The notes below the pieces were generated by a model. That model was not told the origin of the DNA. It ran no database searches and saw only the letters and a list, made by a program, of their open reading frames with translations. A stretch of 18,025 nt of DNA, from the NCBI GenBank assembly GCA_015064425.1, contig SVSF01000028.1:1-18025 (forward strand), written 5' to 3'. Source of the stretch: Oscillospiraceae bacterium. GTDB lineage: Bacteria; Bacillota_A; Clostridia; Oscillospirales; CAG-272. Below are positions 7,486 to 15,182 of this stretch, piece by piece. The translations under genes were made by a program, and so were the position numbers. How positions within the stretch are numbered: position 1 is the first letter of the stretch; each line of letters opens with the position of its first letter.

Positions 7486-7920
7486 TCAGAGACTGTCGGC
7501 GTAATCGGTTGCAAGCTTATCGCATTTTTCGTTATAGGGATGTCCTGCGTGTCCCTTGACCCAGATAAATTCAACCTCGTGTATTTCAAGAAGGTCAAGG
7601 AGCTTTTGCCACAGGTCTGTATTGAGCGCAGGGGAGCGGTCTGCTTTTTTCCAGCCGTTCTTTCTCCAGGATTCTGCCCACCCCTTTGTTACTCCGTCAA
7701 CAAGATACTTTGAGTCTGAAGTAATAGTGACCTTGCAAGGCTCTTTAAGTGCCGCAAGGGCTTCGATAGCTGCGGTAAGCTCCATTCGGTTATTGGTGGT
7801 TTCCTTTTCTCCGCCGCTCATTTCCTTTATTCTGTCGCCGTATAGAAGGATGGCTCCCCAACCGCCTTTTCCGGGGTTTCCGCGGCATGCGCCGTCGGTA
7901 TATATCTCGATTTTTTTCAT
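7486..7920 (-). CDS. rnhA: Ribonuclease HI
   Basis: A 144-residue RNase H1 that cleaves the RNA strand of RNA-DNA hybrids. The carboxylates of the two-metal site are visible: Asp9 in [11 protein letters not shown], Glu47 in NNRMELTAA, Asp69 in [10 protein letters not shown], and Asp134 in the NEKCDKLA segment, with the flexible-loop His127 in [16 protein letters not shown] is also typical of the family. Length matches the bacterial norm with no extra hybrid-binding domain. The ATG at 7920 follows AGGAG by 8 nt. It is the first gene of the leftward cluster with comEC, the reading frames nearly touching, and has its own promoter at 7951-7979. Confidence 0.96.
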   Translation of the reverse strand: MKKIEIYTDGACRGNPGKGGWGAILLYGDRIKEMSGGEKETTNNRMELTAAIEALAALKEPCKVTITSDSKYLVDGVTKGWAESWRKNGWKKADRSPALNTDLWQKLLDLLEIHEVEFIWVKGHAGHPYNEKCDKLATDYADSL

Positions 7921-7950
7921 TCTGTCAACTCCTGAACCGTATTATGACTT

Positions 7951-7979
7951 ATTATACACACGCTATCGTGAAAAATCAA
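7951..7979 (-). promoter_or_regulatory. Sigma-A promoter for rnhA
   Basis: On the minus strand, TTGATT (7979-7974), a 17-bp spacer and a perfect TATAAT (7956-7951), about 30 bp before the rnhA start codon. Confidence 0.7.
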
Positions 7980-8036
7980 TACATCAATTAAAAATCATCT
8001 TAAAAATCGGAGAAATATATATTTTTGCGATAATGC

Positions 8037-8065
8037 TTGAAATTTGCAAGATTTTGTAGTATAAT
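8037..8065 (+). promoter_or_regulatory. Sigma-A promoter for the E2-like/gal cluster
   Basis: TTGAAA (8037-8042), a 17-bp spacer and a perfect TATAAT (8060-8065). AAAGGAG lies just before the ATG at 8099. It likely drives the four plus-strand genes up to galM, since no other clear promoter is seen between them. Confidence 0.75.
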
Positions 8066-8098
8066 AAAACGAAGAATTAAAAATTAAAGGAGACAGCC

Positions 8099-8977
8099 AT
8101 GAGGAAAAGAAGATTCGGAGACCGTAAAGACGGCAGACGAGTTAGAACTGCTCCCCCTATGACTAAGCTTGAACCATATATAATGCGTCGCCGTTCGGAT
8201 GCGCAGAATTTTTTTGCGGATAGTCTTAATATTGAAAAGACCGAGAAGTTTTGCCGCGAGAAGGTGAAGGAAGGGAAAACAAATTTCTCTATTCTTCACG
8301 TAATTCTTGCAGCGTATTCGCGTACCGTTTCTCAGAGACCCGCACTTAACAGATTTATCAGCGGTCAGAAGCTGTATTCAAGAGACGACGAAATAGTCAT
8401 AAATATGGCTGTAAAGAAGGAAATGACGATCGAGGCAGAGGATACCATGATAAAGGTTGTCCTAAGCCCCTCTGATACAATAGATGAGGTATACGAAAAA
8501 TTCAACAAGGTCGTTACAGATGCGCTTTCGACAAGTGGAGGCACAAGCTTTGACGGAGTGGCTAAATTCCTGTCTATCATTCCCGGATTTATATTTAGGG
8601 GAATATTTAAACTGCTTGATCATCTTGACTATCACGGATGGCTCCCGAAATTTCTTACAAATGAGGTCAGTCCGTTCCATGGCTCAATGATAATCACAAG
8701 TATGGGATCACTTGGAATAAAACCCGTTTACCATCATCTTTACGATTTTGGAAACCTTCCGGTATTTCTTGCTTACGGTTCAAAGCAAACGGAATATAAG
8801 CTTGCCTCGGACGGAACAGTTGTAAAGCATAAATACATAGATCTTAAAGCGGTTACTGACGAGAGAATATGCGACGGATTTTATTATGCGTCTTGCTTTA
8901 AACTTATAAAGAGATACGTTGAAAATCCCGAGATGTTGCTAGCACCTCCGGAAAAAATATACAAAGATATTGATTAA
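8099..8977 (+). CDS. E2/CAT-fold acyltransferase-like protein, catalytic His replaced
   Basis: A 292-residue protein resembling the catalytic domain of 2-oxoacid dehydrogenase E2 components and chloramphenicol acetyltransferase, without lipoyl or E1/E3-binding domains. Recognisable parts are the NFSILHVILAAYSRTVSQRP segment, SMIITSMGSLGI (matching the E2 TIxNxG region), and the C-terminal DERICDG (254-260). In active E2 enzymes this last motif is DHRxxDG with His as general base; here Glu255 takes the His position while the structural DG remains. The N-terminus is very basic (RKRRFGDRKDGRRVR). No dehydrogenase E1 or E3 genes are nearby. It may be a non-catalytic or altered acyltransferase. 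It is the first gene of a cluster with the nucleotidyltransferase, galE and galM, but a link to sugars is only by position. Confidence 0.8.
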   Translation: MRKRRFGDRKDGRRVRTAPPMTKLEPYIMRRRSDAQNFFADSLNIEKTEKFCREKVKEGKTNFSILHVILAAYSRTVSQRPALNRFISGQKLYSRDDEIVINMAVKKEMTIEAEDTMIKVVLSPSDTIDEVYEKFNKVVTDALSTSGGTSFDGVAKFLSIIPGFIFRGIFKLLDHLDYHGWLPKFLTNEVSPFHGSMIITSMGSLGIKPVYHHLYDFGNLPVFLAYGSKQTEYKLASDGTVVKHKYIDLKAVTDERICDGFYYASCFKLIKRYVENPEMLLAPPEKIYKDID

Positions 8978-8991
8978 AATTAAATGAAACT

Positions 8992-9024
8992 AGGAAAGGA
9001 TGCGGATCTATCCGCGAAAACATT
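8992..9024 (+). promoter_or_regulatory. Unusual RBS: distant SD with a hairpin in the spacer
   Basis: The purine-rich AGGAAAGGA (8992-9000) is the only SD candidate but lies 24 nt before the ATG at 9025. A 6-bp perfect hairpin GCGGAT/ATCCGC (9002-9007 with 9010-9015) fills most of the gap. Folding it leaves about 10 nt between SD and AUG, a normal distance. Confidence 0.55.
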
Positions 9025-9927
9025 ATGACACTTGTTATTTTAGCAGCAGGAATGGGCTCCAGATACGGAGGCTTGAAACAACTTGACCCTATTTCCGACA
9101 AGGGCGAATTTATTATTGATTTTTCAATATATGACGCAATAAAAGCCGGATTTGACAAAGTGGTTTTCGTTATTAAGAGAGAAAATTATGATCTTTTTGC
9201 GGAAACTGTAGGAAACAGAATAGCAAAAAGCGTAAAGGTTGAATATGCCTTCCAAGATATCGAAGCAATACCGAGCGGATATTCCGTTCCGGCTGGTAGA
9301 ACCAAGCCTTGGGGAACGGCTCACGCTGTTCTCTCTGCAAAGGATATTGTAAATGATAATTTTGCCGTTATCAATGCGGACGATTTTTATGGTCGAGATG
9401 CATTTATAAAGCTTGCAAGGCATTTTGAAAACGTTAATATGAACGAGGAAAAGGCTCACTGTTGTATGGTCGGTTATATTCTTGACAATACTCTTACTGA
9501 AAACGGTACGGTTTCAAGAGGAGAGTGTAAAATCGACCAAGAGGGATATCTCGTAGACGTTACAGAGAGAACTAAGCTTAAGCGTGACGGTGATATGGCG
9601 GCATACGAGGAGGACGGTGTTTGGCACAAGATTCCGAAAGATACAGTCGTTTCGATGAACTGCCTCGGCTTTACACCTGCTGTTTTTGAGCATATTGATA
9701 AAGGCTTCGAGAAATTTCTTTCCGAGAATGGAAATCAGCTTAAATCTGAGTATTTTATTCCTACCGCAATAAAGGAAATGATGGCGGATGGAGTTGCTGA
9801 TATGAAGGTGTATTCTACGAACGAGACTTGGTATGGAGTTACATACCACGAGGATAAGGAACATGTTCAGAGCAGTATCAGAAAAATGATAGCCGACGGA
9901 GTTTATCCGGACGGACTTTGGAACTAA
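9025..9927 (+). CDS. Sugar-phosphate nucleotidyltransferase
   Basis: A 300-residue NTP-transferase-fold enzyme (glycosyltransferase-A-like) that joins a nucleoside triphosphate and a sugar 1-phosphate to give an NDP-sugar and pyrophosphate. The N-terminal nucleotide-binding signature is LAAGMGSRYGGLKQLDP (about 6-22), close to the GxGTRxxPxTK class. The metal-binding acidic pair is in VINADDFYGRDA (about 115-126). SGYSVPAGRTKPWGTAHAVL matches the base and sugar-binding region. No C-terminal hexapeptide-repeat domain is present. Position directly before galE and galM suggests a UDP-hexose pyrophosphorylase role feeding UDP-Gal/UDP-Glc, but substrate specificity is not readable. The start is set by family alignment (MTLVILAAG); the RBS is unusual (see the site entry upstream). 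Confidence 0.85.
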   Translation: MTLVILAAGMGSRYGGLKQLDPISDKGEFIIDFSIYDAIKAGFDKVVFVIKRENYDLFAETVGNRIAKSVKVEYAFQDIEAIPSGYSVPAGRTKPWGTAHAVLSAKDIVNDNFAVINADDFYGRDAFIKLARHFENVNMNEEKAHCCMVGYILDNTLTENGTVSRGECKIDQEGYLVDVTERTKLKRDGDMAAYEEDGVWHKIPKDTVVSMNCLGFTPAVFEHIDKGFEKFLSENGNQLKSEYFIPTAIKEMMADGVADMKVYSTNETWYGVTYHEDKEHVQSSIRKMIADGVYPDGLWN

Positions 9928-9942
9928 TAATAAGGAGAAAAT

Positions 9943-10956
9943 ATGGCAATTCTTATAACCGGCGGTGCCGGATTTATCGGTTCACACACGGCAGTTGAAT
10001 TTCTTGAGGCGGGAAAAGAGATAATTATTGTTGATAATTTTTCAAACAGCAAACCGTGTGTTCTTGACAGGATCAAGGAAATAACAGGCAAGAATTTTAA
10101 GTTCTATGAGGCAGATCTTTGTGACAGAGAAGCTCTCGAAAAGATCTTTGGAGAAAATAAAATAGAAAGCGCAATTCATTTTGCTGGCCTTAAGGCGGTA
10201 GGAGAATCTGTAGAACAGCCCATAAGATACTATCAAAACAATCTTATGAGCACGCTTACTCTTTGCAGCGTTATGGCGAAGTACGGAGCAAAGAAGATAG
10301 TTTTCAGCTCCTCTGCAACAGTTTACGGCAAGCCTGAGAGCGTGCCAATATCCGAGAATTTCCCCCTCTCCACTACCAATCCTTACGGTGAAACAAAGCT
10401 TATGATAGAGCGAATTCTAAAGGATATATGGGTTTCCGATAACGAATGGAGCGTTGCCGTCCTTCGTTATTTCAATCCTATTGGTGCACATAAGAGCGGA
10501 AGGATCGGCGAGGACCCTAAGGGAATCCCGAATAATCTTCTTCCTTATATAACCCAAGTGGCATCGGGTAAGAGGGAATATCTCTCTGTATTCGGCAATG
10601 ATTATGACACACATGACGGAACCGGCGTCAGAGACTATATTCACGTTGTAGACCTTGCAAAGGCACATCTTGCGGCGATAGAATTCGCTGATAAGACAAC
10701 TGGAGTTGATTACTTTAACGTAGGAACGGGAGTTGGATATTCCGTTCTTGACATTGTAAACGCTTATGAAAAAGCGACGGGAATCAAGATAAACTATAAG
10801 ATCGCTCCAAGACGCCCCGGCGATATTGATGAGTGCTATGCAAATCCCGAAAAAGCGTATAAAATGCTTGGATGGAAAGCTGAATACGGCATAGAAGAAA
10901 TGTGCCGTGATGCAAACAAGTGGCAGCAGATGAATCCTAACGGATACGATGAGTAA
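9943..10956 (+). CDS. galE: UDP-glucose 4-epimerase
   Basis: A 337-residue short-chain dehydrogenase-fold epimerase that interconverts UDP-galactose and UDP-glucose through a transient 4-keto intermediate with tightly bound NAD. The Rossmann motif is ITGGAGFIGSH (about 5-15). The catalytic set is Ser124 in SSSATVYG plus Tyr148 and Lys152 in NPYGETK. RYFNPIGAHKSG and RDYIHVVDLAKAH are strongly GalE-specific. Length is standard. AGGAG precedes the ATG by about 7 nt, and the gap from the nucleotidyltransferase is 15 bp, so it is in the same operon. Confidence 0.97.
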   Translation: MAILITGGAGFIGSHTAVEFLEAGKEIIIVDNFSNSKPCVLDRIKEITGKNFKFYEADLCDREALEKIFGENKIESAIHFAGLKAVGESVEQPIRYYQNNLMSTLTLCSVMAKYGAKKIVFSSSATVYGKPESVPISENFPLSTTNPYGETKLMIERILKDIWVSDNEWSVAVLRYFNPIGAHKSGRIGEDPKGIPNNLLPYITQVASGKREYLSVFGNDYDTHDGTGVRDYIHVVDLAKAHLAAIEFADKTTGVDYFNVGTGVGYSVLDIVNAYEKATGIKINYKIAPRRPGDIDECYANPEKAYKMLGWKAEYGIEEMCRDANKWQQMNPNGYDE

Positions 10957-10965
10957 GGAGTTATT

Positions 10966-12030
10966 GTGAGTAATATTTTGAAGAAGCACTTCGGATACAT
11001 GGAAGACGGCAGAGAGGTCAGCACGTATTCCATGAAAAACGCAAATGGAATGAAGCTGAAGATAACCGATTTCGGCGGTGCAATAATGCAGCTTAAGGTC
11101 CCGGATAAGTACGGAAGAATGACCGACGTTGTCTGTGGCTTTGATTGCCTCTGGGACTATATGAACGCAGGCGGGTTCCAGGGCGCGCTCGTAGGAAGAA
11201 TCGGCAACAGAATCGGAAAGTGCAAATTTACGCTTGACGGCAAGGAATATTCTCTCTACGCAAACGACGGTGAGAACAGCCTTCACGGCGGCAAAGTAGG
11301 TTTTTCACATAAGCTTTGGAAAGCTACGATGTTAGACGGTGACGAGCCGTCTCTCGTGCTCGAATATACATCTCCCGATATGGAGGAGGGATATCCCGGA
11401 ACGCTTGACGTAAAGGCTACCTATACCTTAACAAAGGATAATGCCGTTGCGATAGATTTCGAGGCTGTTTCTGATAAAAAGACGATAGTAAACCTTACAA
11501 ACCATACTTACTTTAATCTTGGCGGCTTTGCAAGCGGTTCTATTTGCTCTGACAGACTTTGGATGGATGCAGATGCGTATCTTCCCACCGACAGCGGTCT
11601 TATTCCCACGGGCGAAATAAAGAGTGTTGAGGGAACACCTTTCGACTTCCGCACGGAGAAGGAAATAGGCAGAGATATCGATGCAGACGATCCCGATCTT
11701 AAATACGGTAAGGGATACGATATCTGTATGTGCTTTACGGGCGGAGAAACAAAAGAGCCCGTTCTCAGAGTAAAGCTTTATGACCCCGAATCGGGAAGAG
11801 AGATGCAGGTGCTTACAGACCAGCCGTGTATCCAGCTTTATACAGGCAATATGATGGACGGTCCTCACCGTTTTAAGGGCGGATATCCTCAGAACTTCAG
11901 ACACGCTCTCGCGCTCGAGACACAGAAGATGCCTGATGCTATAAATCACCCGAATTTCACGAATACTGTCCTTGAAGCCGGTGAAAAATATACACACAAG
12001 GTAATCTACAAATTCGGTACAAGGGAATAA
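10966..12030 (+). CDS. galM: Aldose 1-epimerase (mutarotase)
   Basis: A 354-residue beta-sandwich mutarotase that interconverts alpha and beta anomers of galactose and glucose, the first step of the Leloir pathway. Catalytic residues are visible: His107 in NSLHGGKVGF, His180 in NLTNHTYFNLGG, and the general base Glu318 in ALETQKMPDAINHPNF. The start is GTG at 10966. Its SD AAGGAG (10955-10960) overlaps the galE stop codon, so galE and galM are translationally coupled. No signal peptide, so it is cytoplasmic. galK and galT are not in this window. Confidence 0.96.
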   Translation: MSNILKKHFGYMEDGREVSTYSMKNANGMKLKITDFGGAIMQLKVPDKYGRMTDVVCGFDCLWDYMNAGGFQGALVGRIGNRIGKCKFTLDGKEYSLYANDGENSLHGGKVGFSHKLWKATMLDGDEPSLVLEYTSPDMEEGYPGTLDVKATYTLTKDNAVAIDFEAVSDKKTIVNLTNHTYFNLGGFASGSICSDRLWMDADAYLPTDSGLIPTGEIKSVEGTPFDFRTEKEIGRDIDADDPDLKYGKGYDICMCFTGGETKEPVLRVKLYDPESGREMQVLTDQPCIQLYTGNMMDGPHRFKGGYPQNFRHALALETQKMPDAINHPNFTNTVLEAGEKYTHKVIYKFGTRE

Positions 12031-12037
12031 ATCCATA

Positions 12038-12090
12038 TTCATATAAAATCACCTCGCTTCATAAGAATAAGCGAGGTGATTTTATATGAA
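12038..12090 (+). promoter_or_regulatory. 22-bp hairpin: galM terminator that also masks the dacF RBS
   Basis: A perfect 22-bp inverted repeat (12038-12059 with 12069-12090) has a 9-nt loop. Its core (ATCACCTCGCTT / AAGCGAGGTGAT) followed by TTTTAT looks like an intrinsic terminator. The right arm contains the dacF SD GAGGTGA (12073-12079) and the dacF start codon (12086-12088). Any transcript running through from galM would have the dacF ribosome binding site fully paired. A TATAAA sequence in the left arm (12042-12047) could be a -10 element, but it lacks a clear -35. Confidence 0.75.
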
Positions 12091-13252
12091 AATAATAATA
12101 CGTATCACGTCGGTAATAATTGCGCTGACAATTTTTTTAGGATCAGGTGCTTTAGAAATTTTTGCAGATGATGCCGCGAAAGCTGATGCTCCGTTTACGA
12201 TTGATGCAAAAAGCGGGATACTAATGGAAGCTTCAAGCGGAAAGGTTCTCTTTGAACAGAACGCAGATGAGGCACTTCCACCTGCATCTGTAACAAAAAT
12301 AATGACTCTTCTTCTTGTTATGGAATCGCTGGACGAGGGTTCTCTTAAGCTAACGGATATGGTAAGGGCAAGCACATATGCATCATCCATGGGCGGTTCA
12401 CAGATATATCTTAAAGAAGGCGAGGAGCTTTCTGCCGAGGATATGATAAAAAGTGTAGTTATTTCTTCCGCAAACGATGCCGCGGTAGCTCTTGCGGAGC
12501 ATATCGCAGGCAGTGAGGAAGCATTTGTTAAAAGAATGAATGAAAAAGCCATAGAGCTTGGTATGAAAAACACAATTTTTGAAAACACTAACGGTCTTGA
12601 TGATACAGCACAGAATCATCTTACGTCAGCTCGTGATATAGCTATTATGTCAGCGGAGCTTCTTAAGCATAAAAAGATACTCGAATACAGCTCTATATGG
12701 ATGGATAGTATACGTGACGGCGCCTTCGGTCTAACCAATACCAACCGTCTTGTCCGATTTTACAAGGGTGCGAACGGACTTAAAACAGGCTCTACCTCAA
12801 AGGCAAAATTTTGCATTTCCGCTACTGCAGAAAGAGACGGGATGACTCTGATTGCCGTTGTGATGGGTTCTCCAACACGAGACATCAGAAATGCGGAAGC
12901 GACAAAAATGCTTGATTACGGATTTGCAAATTACGCACTTTACAGCTGCCCCGGAGAAGATATGGGAAACATAAAGGTGCTCGGAGGAGTCCTTGACAGC
13001 TGTATGGTGTACCACCCCGAATTTTCATCAGTCATACCGTCTTCGGATAAGGGCAAAATAGAGACGGTAATTGAGCTTCCCGAATCTATAACTGCACCTA
13101 TAAGGAGTGGTGATGTTATAGGAAAAATAAAATACATAAACGGTGACTCCGAGATAGGCTCGGTGGATATAATTTGTAAAAATGAGGTACCCAAAATAAG
13201 CTATTTCGGTGTTTTGCATCAAATGCTCAGATATTTTTGCCTTATAGGATAA
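12086..13252 (+). CDS. dacF: D-alanyl-D-alanine carboxypeptidase (DacF-like, PBP5 family)
   Basis: A 388-residue low-molecular-mass penicillin-binding protein (peptidase S11) that removes the terminal D-Ala from peptidoglycan stem peptides outside the membrane. A cleavable signal peptide occupies about 1-27 (basic start, hydrophobic core, cut after IFA). The three active-site motifs are in order: S68-V-T-K71, S128-A-N130 and K233-T-G235. A C-terminal PBP5-type beta domain (about 285-370) ends in an aromatic, amphipathic tail (ISYFGVLHQMLRYF) suited to membrane association. DacF is forespore-made in Bacillus; the nearby DPA genes fit a spore former, but assignment among DacA, DacB and DacF types is tentative. 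The start codon and SD lie within a long hairpin (see 12038-12090). No separate sigma-A promoter was found. Confidence 0.92.
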   Translation: MKIIIRITSVIIALTIFLGSGALEIFADDAAKADAPFTIDAKSGILMEASSGKVLFEQNADEALPPASVTKIMTLLLVMESLDEGSLKLTDMVRASTYASSMGGSQIYLKEGEELSAEDMIKSVVISSANDAAVALAEHIAGSEEAFVKRMNEKAIELGMKNTIFENTNGLDDTAQNHLTSARDIAIMSAELLKHKKILEYSSIWMDSIRDGAFGLTNTNRLVRFYKGANGLKTGSTSKAKFCISATAERDGMTLIAVVMGSPTRDIRNAEATKMLDYGFANYALYSCPGEDMGNIKVLGGVLDSCMVYHPEFSSVIPSSDKGKIETVIELPESITAPIRSGDVIGKIKYINGDSEIGSVDIICKNEVPKISYFGVLHQMLRYFCLIG

Positions 13253-13267
13253 AAACCGAAAATTCTA

Positions 13268-13296
13268 TTGACAATTGTCGAGTTTTGTAATAAAAT
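13268..13296 (+). promoter_or_regulatory. Sigma-A promoter of pgi with overlapping palindrome
   Basis: A perfect TTGACA (13268-13273), a 17-bp spacer and TAAAAT (13291-13296). A 10-bp perfect palindrome GACAATTGTC (13270-13279) overlaps the -35 box and could be an operator half. Confidence 0.75.
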
Positions 13297-13325
13297 ACAG
13301 GTATTATTTGTTAGGAGAAGTTAAA

Positions 13326-14663
13326 ATGTTAGTAGAACTTAATCAAAAATATGTTACAAAATTCGTTGGTGAGGGAGAGCTTGACGCAATTCAGTCTGAA
13401 ATAACGAAGGCTGCATCTCTGCTTGACAGCAGAAGTGGCGAGGGAAGTGATTTTCTCGGCTGGGTAGACCTTCCCGAGAACTATAATAAGGCAGAATTTG
13501 CCGCAATAAAGGAAGCAGCAGAAAAGATAAAGAAGAGCTGTGATATTCTTGTTGTTATAGGAATCGGCGGATCTTATCTTGGCGCAAGAGCAGTTATCGA
13601 ATTTCTCAGATCTCCTCTGTACAACAATCTCAAAAAGGATACTCCCGATATATATTTTGCGGGCAATTCTATAAGTGCGACCGCACTCTCTGAACTTCTT
13701 TCTATTTGTGAGGGTAAGGATGTTTGCATAAACGTTATCTCAAAGTCCGGTACTACCACAGAGCCTGCGGTAGCATTCCGTGTTTTCCGTGATCTTCTTG
13801 AGAAGAAGTACGGTAAGGATGGCGCAAGAGAAAGAATATTTGTAACCACGGACAAGGAAAAGGGCACACTTAAGTCCTTCTCCGATAAATCCGGCTATCA
13901 GACCTTCGTTGTTCCGGATGACGTCGGAGGACGCTTCTCTGTTCTTACGGCAGTTGGTCTTCTTCCGATCGCTGTTGCGGGAATCAACATAGATAAGCTT
14001 ATGGAAGGTGCAAATCTCGCCAGAAAAGAGCTTTGCGATACCGATATAAACAAGAATGACTGCTATAAATACGCAGCTATCAGAAATATTCTTCTCCGCA
14101 AAGGTAAGTCTACTGAAATCTTCGTTGCTTACGAGCCTTTTGCTCAGATGCTCAGCGAATGGTGGAAGCAGCTCTACGGTGAAAGTGAAGGAAAGGATGG
14201 CAAGGGTATATATCCTTCATCCGTTATATTCTCGACGGATCTTCATTCTCTCGGTCAGTATATTCAGGATGGTCAGAGAAATATTTTTGAGACTGTTCTC
14301 AACATAAAAGAGACCGGTGCCGAGATGATAATTCCTAACGATGAGAATAACGTTGACGGTCTCAACTTCCTTTCCGGAAAGGATCTTGATTTTGTGAATA
14401 AGAATGCAATGAAGGGAACACTTCTTGCTCATATGGACGGAAACGTTCCCAACATTGTTATTGACATGGAGAAGAAGGATGAGCTTTCTCTCGGTTATCT
14501 TATTTATTTCTTTGAGAAAGCATGCGCTATTTCCGGTTACACCCTCGGTGTAAATCCCTTTAATCAGCCCGGTGTTGAGGCGTATAAGAAGAATATGTTT
14601 GCTCTTCTTGGCAAGCCCGGATATGAGGAACAAAAGAAGGCACTCGAAGAAAGATTAAAATAA
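13326..14663 (+). CDS. pgi: Glucose-6-phosphate isomerase
   Basis: A 445-residue phosphoglucose isomerase that interconverts glucose 6-phosphate and fructose 6-phosphate in the cytoplasm. The SIS-fold phosphate-binding segments are [13 protein letters not shown] and [31 protein letters not shown] and [12 protein letters not shown], near the C-terminus, hold the conserved catalytic His and Lys regions. The frame is open to an ATG at 13275, but that start would fall between the -35 and -10 boxes. The ATG at 13326, preceded by AGGAG (13313-13317), is the real start. The length suits the short bacterial (Bacillus-type) Pgi group. It sits alone between dacF and the Walker-A gene, with its own promoter. 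Confidence 0.97.
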   Translation: MLVELNQKYVTKFVGEGELDAIQSEITKAASLLDSRSGEGSDFLGWVDLPENYNKAEFAAIKEAAEKIKKSCDILVVIGIGGSYLGARAVIEFLRSPLYNNLKKDTPDIYFAGNSISATALSELLSICEGKDVCINVISKSGTTTEPAVAFRVFRDLLEKKYGKDGARERIFVTTDKEKGTLKSFSDKSGYQTFVVPDDVGGRFSVLTAVGLLPIAVAGINIDKLMEGANLARKELCDTDINKNDCYKYAAIRNILLRKGKSTEIFVAYEPFAQMLSEWWKQLYGESEGKDGKGIYPSSVIFSTDLHSLGQYIQDGQRNIFETVLNIKETGAEMIIPNDENNVDGLNFLSGKDLDFVNKNAMKGTLLAHMDGNVPNIVIDMEKKDELSLGYLIYFFEKACAISGYTLGVNPFNQPGVEAYKKNMFALLGKPGYEEQKKALEERLK

Positions 14664-14670
14664 TTATAAA

Positions 14671-14696
14671 AAATTGCATAAAATCTCTTGCAATTT
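14671..14696 (+). terminator. Weak hairpin after pgi, overlapping the next promoter
   Basis: An 8-bp A+T-rich stem (14671-14678 with 14689-14696) lies 8 bp after the pgi stop. It lacks a good U-run, so termination would be weak. Its right arm is also the -35 box (TTGCAA) of the next gene. Confidence 0.35.
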
Positions 14697-14716
14697 AATT
14701 GGTTATTTGGTATAAT
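14688..14716 (+). promoter_or_regulatory. Sigma-A promoter of the Walker-A gene
   Basis: TTGCAA (14688-14693), a 17-bp spacer and a perfect TATAAT (14711-14716). Transcription would start near 14723. An 8-bp hairpin CTAAAGGC/GCCTTTAG (14726-14733 with 14738-14745) would form almost at the 5' end of the mRNA and may stabilise it. Confidence 0.65.
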
Positions 14717-14768
14717 ATAGATAACCTAAAGGCGGGGGCCTTTAGAATACTCATTTTGGAGGTACATT

Positions 14769-15176
14769 ATGTTAAAACTTATCATCGGTGTCAAAGGCAC
14801 GGGAAAAACAAAGCAGCTTATAGCAGGTGTTAACGAGGCTATAGGGAACTCTTCGGGTGCGGTCGTTTGCCTCGAAAAGGGAACTAAGCTCAGATTTGAT
14901 ATTAAGCCCCAGGTTCGTCTTATAAATACCAACGATTATTGCATTTTTGATGCTCAGTCTCTCTATGGTTTTGTTGCAGGTATTCTTGCAAGTAATCACG
15001 ATATCACAGACCTCTTTATCGACGGTACACTTAAGGTTTGCGGTACAGATACTGTTGCGTTTGAGAATATGTGTGTAGAGCTTGATGAGCTCAGCGAAAA
15101 GCTCGGCGTAAAGATCGTTGCTACGGCATCTATTCCCACCGAGGAAGCAAGCGACACAGTAAAGAAATTTATCTAA
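14769..15176 (+). CDS. Small P-loop NTPase-like protein, function unknown
   Basis: A 135-residue cytoplasmic protein. A Walker A motif GVKGTGKTK (residues 7-15) follows the first beta strand (LKLII). DLFIDG (81-86) is placed like a Walker B strand, and a further strand VKIVATASIP lies near the C-terminus. The domain is minimal, with no sensor, helicase or DNA-binding part visible. From memory, similar short proteins in Clostridia carry loose labels such as 'PilT-like' or 'hypothetical'; nothing here supports a role in pili. GGAGGT lies 5 nt before the ATG. It is a single-gene unit with its own promoter, a leader hairpin and a terminator. Nucleotide binding is a fair inference; the biological role is unknown. 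Confidence 0.8.
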   Translation: MLKLIIGVKGTGKTKQLIAGVNEAIGNSSGAVVCLEKGTKLRFDIKPQVRLINTNDYCIFDAQSLYGFVAGILASNHDITDLFIDGTLKVCGTDTVAFENMCVELDELSEKLGVKIVATASIPTEEASDTVKKFI

Positions 15177-15182
15177 AAAATT

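Noticed and set aside
10417..11286. 289-codon minus-strand frame across galE and galM
   Set aside because: It spans the boundary of two well-supported plus-strand genes and has no motif or ribosome binding site.
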